Below are positions 10,780 through 20,900 of a DNA stretch of 64,000 nucleotides, in pieces. The stretch's first letter is position 1; the number at the start of each line of letters is the position of its first letter. The DNA is from Lepidostoma basale (lineage: Eukaryota; Arthropoda; Insecta; Trichoptera; Lepidostomatidae): contig JAHDVF020000450.1 of assembly GCA_022606425.2 (NCBI GenBank), positions 62,001 to 126,000 on the forward strand, given 5' to 3'. Both the position numbers and the translations under genes were made by a program. The notes under the pieces are model-generated. The model did not search any database. It was given only the letters and a program-made list of their open reading frames with translations, and was not told the DNA's origin.

Positions 10780-10833
10780 ATGTTATCCATAAAAAGATTG
10801 AATATTTCTATTACCACTAACAGAATTTTGCAG
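10780..10833 (+). CDS. CISD3: CISD3 exon 1 (presequence)
   Basis: Eighteen codons end in CAG before GTTTCT. The phase-0 join to exon 2 reads RILQ|YSTTSKKG. This exon is too short to stand out alone; the frame-preserving splice and the presequence-like composition support it. Confidence 0.75.
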
Positions 10834-13800
10834 GTTTCTTGCGAGCACTTGAATTGATTTTAAATACTAAGAAATCAATCAATTTTTTTGCTTATAGGTT
10901 ATGTATTTTTTATGTTCCAGTATTCCACGACTAGTAAAAAGGGATCAGGAATTCCAACAAATACATTAAAAGATACGTATACAGCAAATTATCAGCCGGA
11001 GAATGGCTCTATATACGACAAGAAACCCTTTAAAATGCCCCTGGTGGCTGGGAGGAAATATTTTTGGTGCGTATGTGGAAAATCTCACAGTCAGCCAATT
11101 TGCGACGGCACTCACAAAGATATATTCTTGAAGATAAAATTGAGGTTTGTTGGCTTTACAGCTTTATCTAATATACAAACTATCTTAACTGTCCTACTCG
11201 CAGACAACGAGCATGAACTACAAGTCCTTGTGAATTGTATGTATGAGGTGTGCATGCGAAATGATCTGATGATGAATGTTAATAAGTCCAAGGTAATGAT
11301 TTCTGAAAAAGAAGAAATCATGACAGTCTGTAACATTAGCGTGAATGGTGAAAATTTGGAGCAAGTAGATGAGTTAGTGTATTTAGGTAGTATGTTTACA
11401 AGAGATGGGCGAGTAGAGAGGGATATTGAAAGAAGGGTTGGGGCAGGCAACAAAGTGAATGGTGCACCTAAAGTTGTCATCGCAAACAAAAACCTATCCA
11501 AAAAAGCTAAAATGGCAGTGCACAATGGTGTTCTTCTACCGACCCCTATGTATGGAAGCGAATCATGGAACTGGCAAAAGAAGGATGAAAGTAGAATAAA
11601 TGCAGTAGAAATGAGATCTCTTAGACGAATGTGAGGATATTCTGTGTATGATAGTGTCTAATGAAAATATAAGAAGTGAATGATGGTGTTATGAACAAAA
11701 TAATGAAAGGATCATTAAGATGGTTTGGACATATGGAAAGAATGAATGAAGAAAGAATGGTAAAAAAAGTATATGTTAATGATGTAAATTGAACCAGAAA
11801 TAGAGGAAGACCGAGGAAAATGTGGCACGATCAAATAAATCAAATATTGAATGTCGGCCATGTGAGGAGTCAGAGAAATCGACGTGCGTGCATGACACGA
11901 TGTATGAATGTTGAGGAAGCGAGAGAAATATGTCAGGAAAGAAAAGTGTGGCAGTCCATTCTTTCTGCTTACCCCTTCGGAGAGATGGTGTGATGGTTAG
12001 TTAGTTAGTTAGATTCTTAACTGACTATCACACCGATGGACCACCACACTGCTCTATTCTGACATACTTCTCATTCTTCCTCTATATTCATACATCGAAA
12101 CTTGCACTTCGCTCTTCGATTTTTCTGGCTTCGAATGTGTCCACCTTTCAGTAATTTGGTTATGCCATGTTTCCTCATTTGTCTTCAGTTTCTATTTCCA
12201 TTCACACCACTTGTTTACAACTATTTAACCATTATTTTCTCATCCATATATCCTATATGCAAACAATTGAGTGATCCTTTTTAAGGCGTCTGTTGACATG
12301 GCTTAATACATTGTTGAAAATAATTAAGGAATAAACCCCAGATTATAGAAAATCATTTCCTGGAAGTAGTTAGGGATCAGCATATTTTATATTAATGAAT
12401 GTAGGTTCAGAAGACAAATGCTCTTTAGAGAGTATCTTGTCTTCCTAATGTCGAACCATCTCTCATGCGTTCCTGGTATTATGTTGTACTCGTATATAAT
12501 GTAATATTTGACCTGTACTAAATAGATGCCTTAAACATTTATGCTGTTTGTAATGTCTGTTGAGTTAATAAACTGATTTAATTTGATTTAACGCCTTCTG
12601 TATCTTATCTAAAACAAAATAATGTGTTGTTAAAATACACAGTGTAAAGGCAGAAACATACTATTAACACGCGACGTGGCGTGTTTACTCCCACCATCGG
12701 CAACACGTCGATCTAGCTCGTCTGGATCGGGTGGCGTGTGCGCGCATGGCGTCGCGTCGGTGTTCATAGTGTGATTCTGTCCATAGAAAACAATACAATT
12801 TGATTCGACTCAACACGCATCACGTGGCATCGGGTGGCGTGGCGTGTTAATAGTATGTTTCTGCCTTTATTCTATTTATTCAAATGCTGCGACTTGTTTA
12901 TTTTCAAAAATAAATTTAAGTTTCCCATTAGCAGCCCAACTTCTATTCTTCTTGTAAATGAATACTTCTTCTTCCGGCGCCGTGTCAGGTCCCCCCCAAC
13001 GTCGGCGATCACTGCAGCAAAGGGATCTCTGTCCTGCGCCACTTGGAACAGGTTCTGAACTCTTGTCATTCCCGTCCATTCTTTTATGTTCAGCAGCCAG
13101 GAGAACTCCCCGACGTCCTTCCGTATCATATCAGTTGTAGGAGGTGGTATTTCCCTCCCCTTAGCACATGACCCAAATATGAGACCTCGAAATGTATACT
13201 TCTTATTCTCAGTCGTATTCCTCATGATTGAGGGTCGTGTCCATCTTGTAAACCATTGACCATGGCACGCCATGCGCCCCTGTCACCCGTCAGTCTCCAG
13301 GCTGCAGCTAATGAGAGTCCAGTCAGATACCTGATTTGATCGGACCAGCGACTCGGTGGTTGTCCATGTGGTCGCCTTAAAAATAATAATAATAATATGC
13401 TAACTTTTAAAGCGCCGTTTTTGTGATGTAATCACCTCAAGGGCGCATTAAGACGTGTTTTAAATCTAAAAATCTAAATGTGAGCGCTTAAAAAACGATT
13501 GGTTTAAAAGTATAGTAGAACAAAGTATAAATGTTTAAATTGGGTATGAAATATGAAAAAGATGGGTTTTCAATTTAGTTCTGAAATCTGTCGGATCATT
13601 TATGCATCTAAGGTGTGAAGGGAGATTGTTCCAAGCTGATGGACCGGCTACCGCGAACGCTCGATCCCCGAAATTCGTACTGGGGCAACGCTTCGGCTCA
13701 ACTAATCTTCCTATTGCTGAGGAGTTCGCCGAGCGAAGTGTGGATTTCCGTGAATTTAGGCTGTCCGCTATACAGAGTTCAGATATATAACTTGGTGCCA

Positions 13801-14309
13801 TTCCATGTAGCGCTTTGAAGACTGTCCAGCAGAGTTTATACTGGATTCTTTCTGGACTTTTAAGCCAGTGAAGTTCTTTGAGATGTTGTGTTATATGGGA
13901 CTTTTTTGGAATGCCTTTAATGAGCCTTGCTGCTGCATTGAACGCAGATTGAAGTTTGTTTATTTGTTGTTTTGGAATGTTTGCATAAATTCCATGACAA
14001 TAATCAAGTCGCCTTCCCTCCACTTTGCCCATGATGATGTGCTTTTCAAGGTTGTCCTGAAAAGCTCATCATCACGGGCAAGAAATGCATACATATATGG
14101 TTAAATGTAAACCGGGGTTTACTAATGTTTCATATTTAAAACTTTTATGCTTGTATTATATATATTTTTATCTTTTCAGGCCTTTAACATTTTCCGTTGA
14201 TGAAACCAAAGATTACTGGTTATGCAATTGCAAACAAACAAAGAATCGTCCATTTTGCGATGGAACTCATAAAAGGCAAGACATACAAGACGCCCCAGTT
14301 AAAGTATAG
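10780..14309 (+). CDS. CISD3: CISD3-like mitochondrial CDGSH iron-sulfur protein (gene span, 3 exons)
   Basis: Exons 10780-10833, 10921-11144 and 14180-14309 join in frame to 135 residues. The first 18 residues (MLSIKRLNISITTNRILQ) are basic and hydroxylated, like a mitochondrial presequence. Two CDGSH motifs follow, CVCGKSHSQPICDGTH (ligands C68, C70, C79, H83) and CNCKQTKNRPFCDGTH (C108, C110, C119, H123), each expected to hold one 2Fe-2S cluster through three Cys and one His. The double motif with a matrix presequence and no membrane anchor separates it from CISD1 and CISD2; human CISD3 is of similar length. Introns: 10834-10920 (GT-AG) and 11145-14179 (GT-AG, filled with transposons). It is divergent from cytochrome b5 and convergent with NUBPL. 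Confidence 0.92.
10921..11144 (+). CDS. CISD3: CISD3 exon 2 (first CDGSH motif)
   Basis: It starts after TATGTTCCAG and ends TTGAG|GTTTGT in phase 2. It carries the first cluster motif. Unspliced, the frame stays open for another 490 bases into a LINE A copy, ending at 11634. Confidence 0.9.
11150..12013 (+). mobile_element. LINE A fragment in CISD3 intron 2
   Basis: LLADNEHELQVLVNCMYEV through [13 protein letters not shown] is RT C-terminal coding sequence, open up to 11634 and then frameshifted. The 3' end is complete: GGTGTGATGG and (TTAG)n at 11994-12013. It lies in the same reading frame as CISD3 exon 2 if the intron is retained. Confidence 0.8.
12015..12285 (-). mobile_element. Diverged LINE A relative, tail to tail with the previous copy
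   Basis: CTTAACTGACTATCACACCG is a degenerate minus-strand LINE A end. The following 250 bp match the A-type copy at 28064-28570 (TTCGAATGTGTCCACCTTTCAG). Confidence 0.6.
12405..12600 (+). mobile_element. LINE B 3' end
   Basis: It has the stop-proximal AGAGTATCTTGTCTTCCTAA, the GTTCCTGGTATTATGTTG block, AATAGATGCCTTAAACAT and the TGATTTAATTTGATTTAA tail. Confidence 0.7.
12647..12866. mobile_element. MITE F, copy 1
   Basis: The 220-bp element starts AAGGCAGAAACATACTATTA and ends with the complement. Further copies are at 18010-18226, 42043-42264 and 57731-57951. The interior is near-palindromic (CACGTGGCATCGGGTGGCGT against the left arm). Flanks fit a TTA- or TA-type duplication, suggesting PIF/Harbinger or Tc1-like mobilisation, unproven. 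Confidence 0.85.
12966..13380 (-). mobile_element. Non-LTR retrotransposon C-terminal relic
   Basis: Minus-strand peptides NLFQVAQDRDPFAAVIADVG and, further upstream in the element, WRAMVNGLQDGHDP are typical C-terminal tails of insect RTE/jockey-type LINEs. Related pieces occur at 41360-41455 and 52581-52640. Frames are broken. Confidence 0.65.
13390..14080 (-). mobile_element. L2-like LINE 3' region
   Basis: A minus-strand frame (13535-14032) encodes LQSAFNAAARLIKGIPKKSH, LHWLKSPERIQYKLCWTVFK, FGDRAFAVAGPSAWNNLPSH and LKTHLF, the canonical C-terminal tail of L2/CR1-type LINEs after the RT domain. The 3' end has the AAAAACGGCGCTTTAAAAGT block and an ATT-rich tail near 13390. It lies in CISD3 intron 2. 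Confidence 0.85.
14180..14309 (+). CDS. CISD3: CISD3 exon 3 (second CDGSH motif, stop)
   Basis: It begins after TATCTTTTCAG and completes the split Arg codon (AG|G), reading KLR|PLTFSVDETKDYWLC. It ends DAPVKV and TAG. The KDYWLCxCKQTxNxPFCDGTH context is typical of the CISD3 C-terminal motif. Confidence 0.92.
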
Positions 14310-14439
14310 GATGTCACCAATCTCAAATCTGTTTGCAACTAGGATTAATCCCTTATTTTTTAAATAGAACACGATAGAAACAATACATAGCTTTGTGTTT
14401 AAAGCATTTATGAAATAATATAAGAATTTACTTAAACAC

Positions 14440-14535
14440 GATTCATATTTTTTTTATGCTGGATGTATGCCTCTTCCATTTTCTTCCACTCATCCCTGTC
14501 CTGTTCCTTCCGCATCCAGGTCGTTCTAGCTATTT
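14440..14535 (-). mobile_element. RTE D 3' end fragment
   Basis: The reverse complement encodes a short EEWKKMEEAYIQ-type ending like RTE D at 25780-25846. Only about 95 bp. Confidence 0.5.
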
Positions 14536-14636
14536 GGACAATATGACGACCTTCGTGACTGAGTGCTAAGAGCTTTGACTGCCATATGGAAGGTCTCAGG
14601 TTCGATTCCCGGCAACGGCAATGTGATTCTCACACT
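14536..14636 (+). mobile_element. SINE 1 fragment (tRNA-derived)
   Basis: GACGACCTTCGTGACTGAGT and GGTTCGATTCCCGGCAACGG match the tRNA-like head of SINE 1 at 46036-46276, with a clear box B. The 3' half is lost and the sequence runs into a mariner relic. Confidence 0.7.
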
Positions 14637-15200
14637 CACTGGAGATGAAACTTGGGTTGCACACTACACGCCTGAAACCAAAAGGCAGTCTCAACAGTGG
14701 CATCACACCTCTTCACCTTCCGCCAAAAAGTTCAAAACCACAATTTCAGCCAAGAAAATCATGGTATCCGTGTTTTGGGACTGTCAATGTATAATTTTAA
14801 TTGAATATGTGCCTCAAGGGGAGACCATCAACTCTGCAAGATACTGTGAGACCCTAAAAAAATTGCGGAGGGCGATTCAGAACAAGAGGAGAGGCATGCT
14901 GACAAAGGGAGTCTGCCTGCTGCACGACAATGCCAGAAGGAACTGCTCGCCTCATTTAAATGGGATGTCCTGAACCATCCCGCGCATTCCCCTGACCTAG
15001 CACCTTCAGATTACTATCTCTTTACCTCCCTGAAGCTGCACATGGGTGGAAAAAGGTTTTCACCCGACGAGGAGGTAAAGGAGGAGGTGGAGAAGTGGAC
15101 GAAGGGGTTGGCGGGAAACTACTTCGAGGAAGGCATCAAAAAGTTGATACCCTGCTTCACCACCTGCATTGAAAGGAATGGCGACTATGTCGAAAAATAG
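14637..15200 (+). pseudogene. mariner transposase relic (3' two thirds)
   Basis: GDETWVAHYTPETKRQSQQW includes the first catalytic D; KIMVSVFWD, RRAIQNKRRGMLTKGV and LLHDNAR (second D) follow. A frameshift near 14950 breaks the third-D region, which is still readable as PSDYYLFTSLKLHMGGKRF. The N-terminal DNA-binding half is missing. It is a different mariner lineage from 4589-5877. Confidence 0.8.
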
Positions 15201-15204
15201 CTTA

Positions 15205-15985
15205 CATATCATGGGTTCAATACTAGAACTAGATAACTCTAAATACGTAGTTTTGAGATAATGGCAATTAAAGTTTTTGGCTACACAAATCATGACATTA
15301 CTTTCAGAAGGATAGTAATTAACACGTAGTTTATTGTTGAAAAACATAGCTAAGAGTTCAAGGAAGCCACTAAATGTATAAACTTTACCAAAAATGACTT
15401 CATTATTTTTTAACAATTAAAATAGTGAGATATCTAGTTTTAGCACTAACCATTGTTGCGGGGTATATCAGGATATGTACTTGTAATAATTAGTTATCTA
15501 TGACTTTGAACCAACATTTTGACACTATTGCTTGAATTATTATACTAATGTTACTGTTTAAAAAAGTTTTAATTAGGTATATTATTTTTATACTTATGGA
15601 AGTTTTATTTAAACACTATGTAAATGTTACTTATTAATCTTTATTTAAAGCTATCGCCATTTTGGTGATGCTATACAATTCACTAGCTTAATAAAACTGA
15701 TTGACAAGCCTACAAAAGTGTTTAAATAAAACTCTTATATAAAAATGCATAGAAATTGTTACATAGTGAATGTCTCTAATATAAATTGAATAATTTTAAT
15801 CAATTTTATTGAGAAAAAAATTTATAAAGTTCAATAAATAACTTAGTCTTCCGTCATGTTGTCAAATTTTAGGTTGCTATTTAAAAAAATTATACTCCAT
15901 GCTTATAGCTGGTGGAGAAGAAGAGAATAATGAATTCAAATCTTCATATTTTTTTTGGAAATTGGACTCTGGGCCGGCATTTTCT
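15205..15985. other. AT-rich stretch, no recognised feature
   Basis: No coding region or dispersed repeat was identified. Both strands have only short random frames. Confidence 0.4.
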
Positions 15986-15989
15986 TAAG

Positions 15990-16767
15990 TTGTCTTACAG
16001 AATTATTGGACATCCTTCGAGACGATTTCGAACAGTTCACAGCGGAAAATTCATTGAATCACACTCCATCTCGGAGTGCCCTGAAGTCCTAAACTTTAAA
16101 TCTATAGATTTAACAGGCAGCTGAGAAACAGCGTGCATACACATTGCTGCTACGAATTGATTGAGATTCTGCCCACCACATCGATCACTGAAACAGCGGA
16201 TTTCTGTGGATCCTATTTGAGATTGGAAATATCTATATAGACAGGAATCAATCTCGCAGCTTCCTCTTCCTGCCTCTCCTTCGTGCCACATAAAACAAAT
16301 CCCTTCCTTTTTGACCACATCATAAATTGTAAAATTGTACGTTGCCAAACGCCTTTTGTAAAACAGAACATTGTTGGAAGGGTTACTTGGAACCATTCAA
16401 AGTTGTTGCAGGTCAAAATTTATTGATACAGTCGTACCTCCTGATCGCTCGGCTATTACTTTGTCTTCTTTTTTAACTCTTCTTGCTGCGTTCTTTATGT
16501 CTACATGCTTTTGTAATTATCCACTATTACCCCGTCTTCAACAGCCATGCAAATTTTGTATTTATCCATTTTAGGTTGATGGAATCCCAGATTAAAATTA
16601 TTGCAGAAGATATTTCTATAAGCAGAATCTTTAACACACGGTATTTGTTTTTCTTCACAATCTTTGATACAAGATCGATACAACATTTTTATATTTAAGT
16701 CTGGGGATAGATATTTTCGTTCGGTATCAGATCTGGTGTAGTGTGACGCCACAACTGGAAAAGACAA
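15990..16767 (-). pseudogene. Transposase-like pseudogene of unnamed family
   Basis: On the minus strand three frames in order give SHYTRSDTERKYLSPDLNIK, NIFCNNFNLGFHQPKMDKYK, then VFYKRRLATYN-like sequence, GRGSCEIDSCLYRYF and CFSDRCGGQNLNQFVAAM, ending SGHSEMECDSM. This layout recurs in many insect 'uncharacterized' multicopy proteins. The SDxCGGQNxN box looks like a DDE-type catalytic strand. I cannot name the superfamily. Frameshifts near 16410 and 16480 make it non-functional. Confidence 0.55.
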
Positions 16768-17110
16768 TGTGTCTTTTAAAATTTTCTATCATTTCACTAC
16801 TAGTTGTCTAGTTCTAGCACTAAACGTAGTATGATTTTTCCTTTTGTCTACTTTTGAAATTTGTCTTTAATTTAATAATGGTAGAATATTTGAAATAACC
16901 AATTAGAGCAGCATTCAGTACTCCTTGAGCAACACAAACATTTGGTAACAAACAACCACGTAATTTTTTTGTTTAAATAAAAAAATTGTAACCTACAAAA
17001 ATTCATTACACTTGCTTTCTGGATATGCCTTGTATATGACATTTTAAATACATAATAGTAAAATGTATTATATAATATATGCATAAGGCATTGAAGCAGA
17101 GCACACAGAC
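16768..17110. other. AT-rich, no recognised feature
   Basis: No repeat or coding sequence was recognised. Confidence 0.3.
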
Positions 17111-17111
17111 G

Positions 17112-17585
17112 GGTGTTGTATAATTCCCTGGTAAGAAGTCGGCTGGAATATAGTTCCGTTATTTGGTCACCGCTTGCGATCCAATATTCTCTGATGGTGG
17201 AGCGAGTGCAGAAAAATTTCTGTGCTTTCTTTACCTCAGGGAGCGCGGTTAATACTCGTGGCTCTCTCCGACTGAATTCTTGCTAGGTATACTAAGCTAC
17301 CAATCATTGGAGAGAAGGAGGAATATCCACTTGGGAGTTCACTTCTTTCGGCTGATTGGCGGCCGTATACAGAACTCGGATGTCCTGAGTGATGTATGTC
17401 TATTTGTCCCTGACCTTCGTCAAAGACAGCACAGTTTTATTTGCCGCGCTGCAGAACCAACCTGCCAATGGTTATGCCTGTGGGTAGGGCAATCTTATTG
17501 CTTAATCGATTATTAGTCGACATATTTCGTGATAGTGTGAGTTGCCTCAGGGATGCAATATCAATGTTATGATTCTTTCTAATTC
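17112..17585 (+). mobile_element. LINE B-prime fragment
   Basis: It reads in broken frames as LVTACDPIFSDGGASAEKF-like, GILSYQSLERRRNIHLGVHF and a degraded PVGRAI region. It is collinear with 21620-22075 and 48820-49170, and related to LINE B. Confidence 0.65.
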
Positions 17586-18009
17586 TTAAGCTTAATTTTT
17601 TATATATATTTTTTTATGCTTCTCTTTCAAATTCTTTTAATGTAATTGCAAACGATCTGGAATTATATGTCTGTAATGTTTGTGATTTTTATTAAAATAA
17701 ATTAAATATCATGGAAAAGCATAACTAAGAATTCAAAGATGCAATGAAAGAAAACTGTTATCATTTATGAATAAATTTTATTATAAATACCCATACAATC
17801 ACTTAATAACTTGGATATAAAAGAGTATAAAACAATAGCCTAAAAGTATAACAGAATTTTGTATAAAAATATATTTATTTCAGTGTGTTGCTAACTGATA
17901 CGATAAATTGTCCTAATACTAAAAAGATAAGTTGATATGTATGACGGTTGTCAATTAGACTTGACATTGCGGTGGGCAATTTTTTAAAATATACGAGTAA
18001 ATCAGATTT
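17586..18009. other. AT-rich, no recognised feature
   Basis: Very AT-rich, no recognised repeat. Confidence 0.3.
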
Positions 18010-18226
18010 AAGGCAGAAACATACTATTAACACTCCACGCCACCCGATGCCACGTGATGCGTGTTGAGTCGAATCAATATTGTATTGTTTTCTATGGACA
18101 GAATCACACTATGAACACCCGGCGCGACGCCATGCGCGAACACGCCACCCGATCCAGATGAGCTAGATCGACGTGTTGCCGGTGGTGGGAGCGCCACGTC
18201 GCGTGTTAATAGTATGTTTCTGCCTT
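18010..18226. mobile_element. MITE F, copy 2
   Basis: Same termini and near-palindromic interior as 12647-12866, in the opposite internal orientation. It has lost a few bases (GGAGCGCCACGTC where copy 4 has GGAGTAAACACGCC). Confidence 0.85.
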
Positions 18227-18239
18227 TATTCAGTAAGGC

Positions 18240-18625
18240 CTCTCACGCTACATGGAGCAGAGTGCTGGACTAGCAAAAAGTCCATGCTGCATCTTGGATG
18301 GGAATGCTGAGGTGAGCTGGAGACTTCATAACGCTGCACCATGTAAGGAACTAATACAGTCGTATTGCTTTTAGTCTCAGGACCTTGTCCGAAAGGCATG
18401 CAAGATGGATCAGCCATGTAATACGACAAGAAGGCCTCTTGCATGCCATAATGGAGGGTATGACCGAGGGGACAAACTCTAGGGGACGCCCGCGCCGAGA
18501 GTACCTGGAGGACCTGTTGGTGGACGTGCACTGTTCATCATATGCAGATTTCAAAAGAGCCGCACAAGACAGGGAAGAATGGAAGAGAACAATAGAGGAG
18601 TTTGCCAGTAAAGGTGTGGTTCTTC
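18240..18625 (+). mobile_element. Non-LTR retrotransposon C-terminal relic
   Basis: MSERHARWISHVIRQEGLL, NSRGRPRREYLEDLLVDV and FKRAAQDREEWKRTIEEF are a LINE-type C-terminal region. A minus-strand copy of the same family is at 55130-55375. Confidence 0.65.
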
Positions 18626-18769
18626 TACAAATAATTTATTATTCAATTTCTTCCCGAATACCGGGCGATACTGTCATCTGTGAACCATGCCACAAATTTT
18701 ATTTATTGTTTTTTGAACAGTGATGTAAAACTCCATATTAAATAATTAATACAAATGAAATCGTCAGTT

Positions 18770-18905
18770 TTCTAGAAGTTTTATTATATTTTTTGGGAAT
18801 GACATGTTTCGCCCTTCTAAGGCATTATCAAATGTTTGATAATGCCTTAGAAGGGTGAAACATGTCACTCCCATAAAATATAATATAATACTTCTAAAAA
18901 ACTGA
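18770..18905. repeat. Inverted repeat with hammerhead-like motifs (pair 1)
   Basis: Two arms of about 65 bp meet near 18838. Each outward-reading arm has TTTGATAATGCCTTAGAAGG then GTGAAACATGTC, which resembles a degenerate CUGAUGA-stem-GAAAC hammerhead core. One arm recurs at 56050-56105. Confidence 0.55.
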
Positions 18906-19079
18906 TGTTTTCATTCGTATTAATCATGTCACAAATGTTCAAAGTTTTTTGCAATGTAACTATAATACCCACGGAGTAATTCACATTTTAAATATTCTGT
19001 GATGTCATCACTTTCCTGTTGCTTGTCAACCTTTTAATGTGTAATTTAACAATAAAAATATATAATAAATAAAATAAAA

Positions 19080-19270
19080 ACTTTGTATTTAACCCTGGTA
19101 TGGTTATTATAATTGATGCCAACTAGTTTCGCTTGGACCCAAGCTTCATCAGTGCACTATAACAACTCACTAACCAGTTGTTATACTGCCCTGATGAAGC
19201 TAGGGTCCAAGCGAAACTAGTTGGCACCAATTATAATAACCATACCGTGGTTAAATACAAAGTTTTATTT
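19080..19270. repeat. Inverted repeat with hammerhead-like motifs (pair 2)
   Basis: Arms 19085-19157 and 19190-19262 are complementary. Outward, each reads CTGATGAAGCTNGGGTCCAA followed by GCGAAACTAGTTGG. CUGAUGA, a GC-UUGG/CCAA-GC stem and GAAAC follow hammerhead order, with one extra A after CUGAUGA. Confidence 0.6.
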
Positions 19271-19335
19271 ATTTATTTTATATGTTTAAAATGTCTAACC
19301 ACAAAGTGAGTGCTCCATATGAAAATTTAATAAAA

Positions 19336-19680
19336 TCATGACAGTCTGCAACATTAGCGTGAATGGTGAAAATCTGGAGCGAGTAGATGAGTTTGTGTAT
19401 TCGGGTAGTATGTTTACAAAAGATGGGCGAGTGGAGAGGGATATTGAAAGAAGGGTTGGGGCAGGCAACAAAGTGAATGGTGCACTTAAAGTTATCATCG
19501 CAAATAAAAATCTATCCAAAAAAGCTAAAATGGCAGTGCACAATGGTGTTCTTGTACTGACAAAAGGATGAAAGTAGATTAAATGCGGTAGAAATGAGAT
19601 TTCTTAGACGAATGTGTGGATACTCTGTGTATGATAGAGTGTCGTATGAAAATATAAGAATTGAATGAATAAAAATGAGA
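19336..19680 (+). mobile_element. LINE A fragment
   Basis: MTVCNISVNGENLERVDEFV through [11 protein letters not shown] is LINE A coding sequence, open to 19571 and then degenerate. No 3' tail is preserved. Confidence 0.75.
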
Positions 19681-19990
19681 TTACTTTAAAGATTATTATT
19701 AATAATTAATATATTATTAATTTATATTATCAAAAGGGAATATGCAAATTTTTATAAATCTTGAAATACACACATATCAGAATATTTTATTCCTGCATAT
19801 TTTGGGACAATTTTACAATAATATTTAAAATAAAATTATCGTAAAGCTAATAAAAAAAAATGTACATGTTTCTAATTAGATATTTATAAAGACTGCTAAT
19901 CCATAGTTGATAAAACCTTTGTGCTATAATGAAGTATTGAATCAAGATCAAATTCTAAATCTTTTTAAATCATAAAATAACTGCCAAATG
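19681..19990. other. AT-rich, no recognised feature
   Basis: Very AT-rich, no recognised repeat. Confidence 0.3.
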
Positions 19991-19994
19991 TTTC

Positions 19995-20365
19995 TTAAAG
20001 ACGTAGAGGAATAGCCATTAGAACTGAACCTCTGTAAGCCAGAAGATCCAAGTCATCAGAAATACGTAGAAGGTCGGGAGTAACAGATGTCGTCGCAAAG
20101 GTAGCAAAGCTTAAATGGTCATTTGCGGGACATGTTGCCAGATTGGTACACGATAGATGGACCAGAAGGGTGGTAGAGTGGAGAACCCGCGAAGACAAAC
20201 GAAACAAAGGGAGACCCCCCACACGATGGTACAATGACGTTAAAAGAATTGCTGGTGATTGGATGCAAAAGGCACAAGATAGGGATACGTGGAGAAGTAT
20301 GGGGGAGGCCTATGTCCAGCAGTGGACGACAACGGCTGTCCAAGTAAGTAAGTAATGCCAAATCG
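19995..20365 (+). mobile_element. RTE D fragment with (TAAG)n tail
   Basis: Frames read WSFAGHVARL-like, then RWTRRVVEWRTREDKRNKGR, AQDRDTWRSMGEAYVQQW and a TAAGTAAGTAA tail. It closely matches 24960-25235. Confidence 0.75.
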
Positions 20366-20399
20366 CCATGGTAATGTACACGATTGAGCAACACGTCCA

Positions 20400-20900
20400 A
20401 ATGATAAAACCTTATTACCAAAATGAGTGTTCGTTGGTGCACGTTGCGTCCATTTTACGGCACACGCGGTGGCCCTTCAAAATCGACACTCCGAAGTTTG
20501 ATGGCTAAATTCGAGACGACTGCTTTGGCAAACAATCAACCAACATCCGTATGTGAAAGGGACGCCAGATTGACTGAGAACATCGCCAGTGTCTGTGAAA
20601 GTGTGCAGGAGAACCCGAGGCAGTCAATTCTTTGCCGTGCACAAGAATTCGGCCTTTCATGGACTTGATGGATGATAACCAATTTATTTTGATCCGAATC
20701 AAACGATATGGATTTTTTCTCAAGTCGCAGGTCTATGCCAATAAGCCCCAATAGACCAGATGCTTTCAAAGTCGACATAACCCAGGCCATCGTTCAAATT
20801 CAGCCGGATCTATGCAGCAGAGTCATTGAAAATTGGACTTTTCGGATCCGTGCCACCTTGCAAAGCTGCGGCAGATATTTGAACAATGTCATATTCACAG
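20400..20900 (+). pseudogene. DUF4817-type transposase relic, internally deleted
   Basis: The N-terminal helix-turn-helix piece reads MSVRWCTLRPFYGTRGGPSK and TENIASVCESVQENPRQSI. After a large deletion the C-terminus follows: FFLKSQVYANKPQ-like, IVQIQPDLCSRVIENWTFRI and GRYLNNVIF. These are the two ends of a widespread insect DDE transposase with a DUF4817 N-terminal domain. The hAT MITE at 20901 sits directly at its end. Confidence 0.65.

Noticed and set aside
14580..14620. Possible tRNA gene (box B GGTTCGATTCC)
   Set aside because: The acceptor stem does not close, and the flanks match the SINE 1 body and its other copies.
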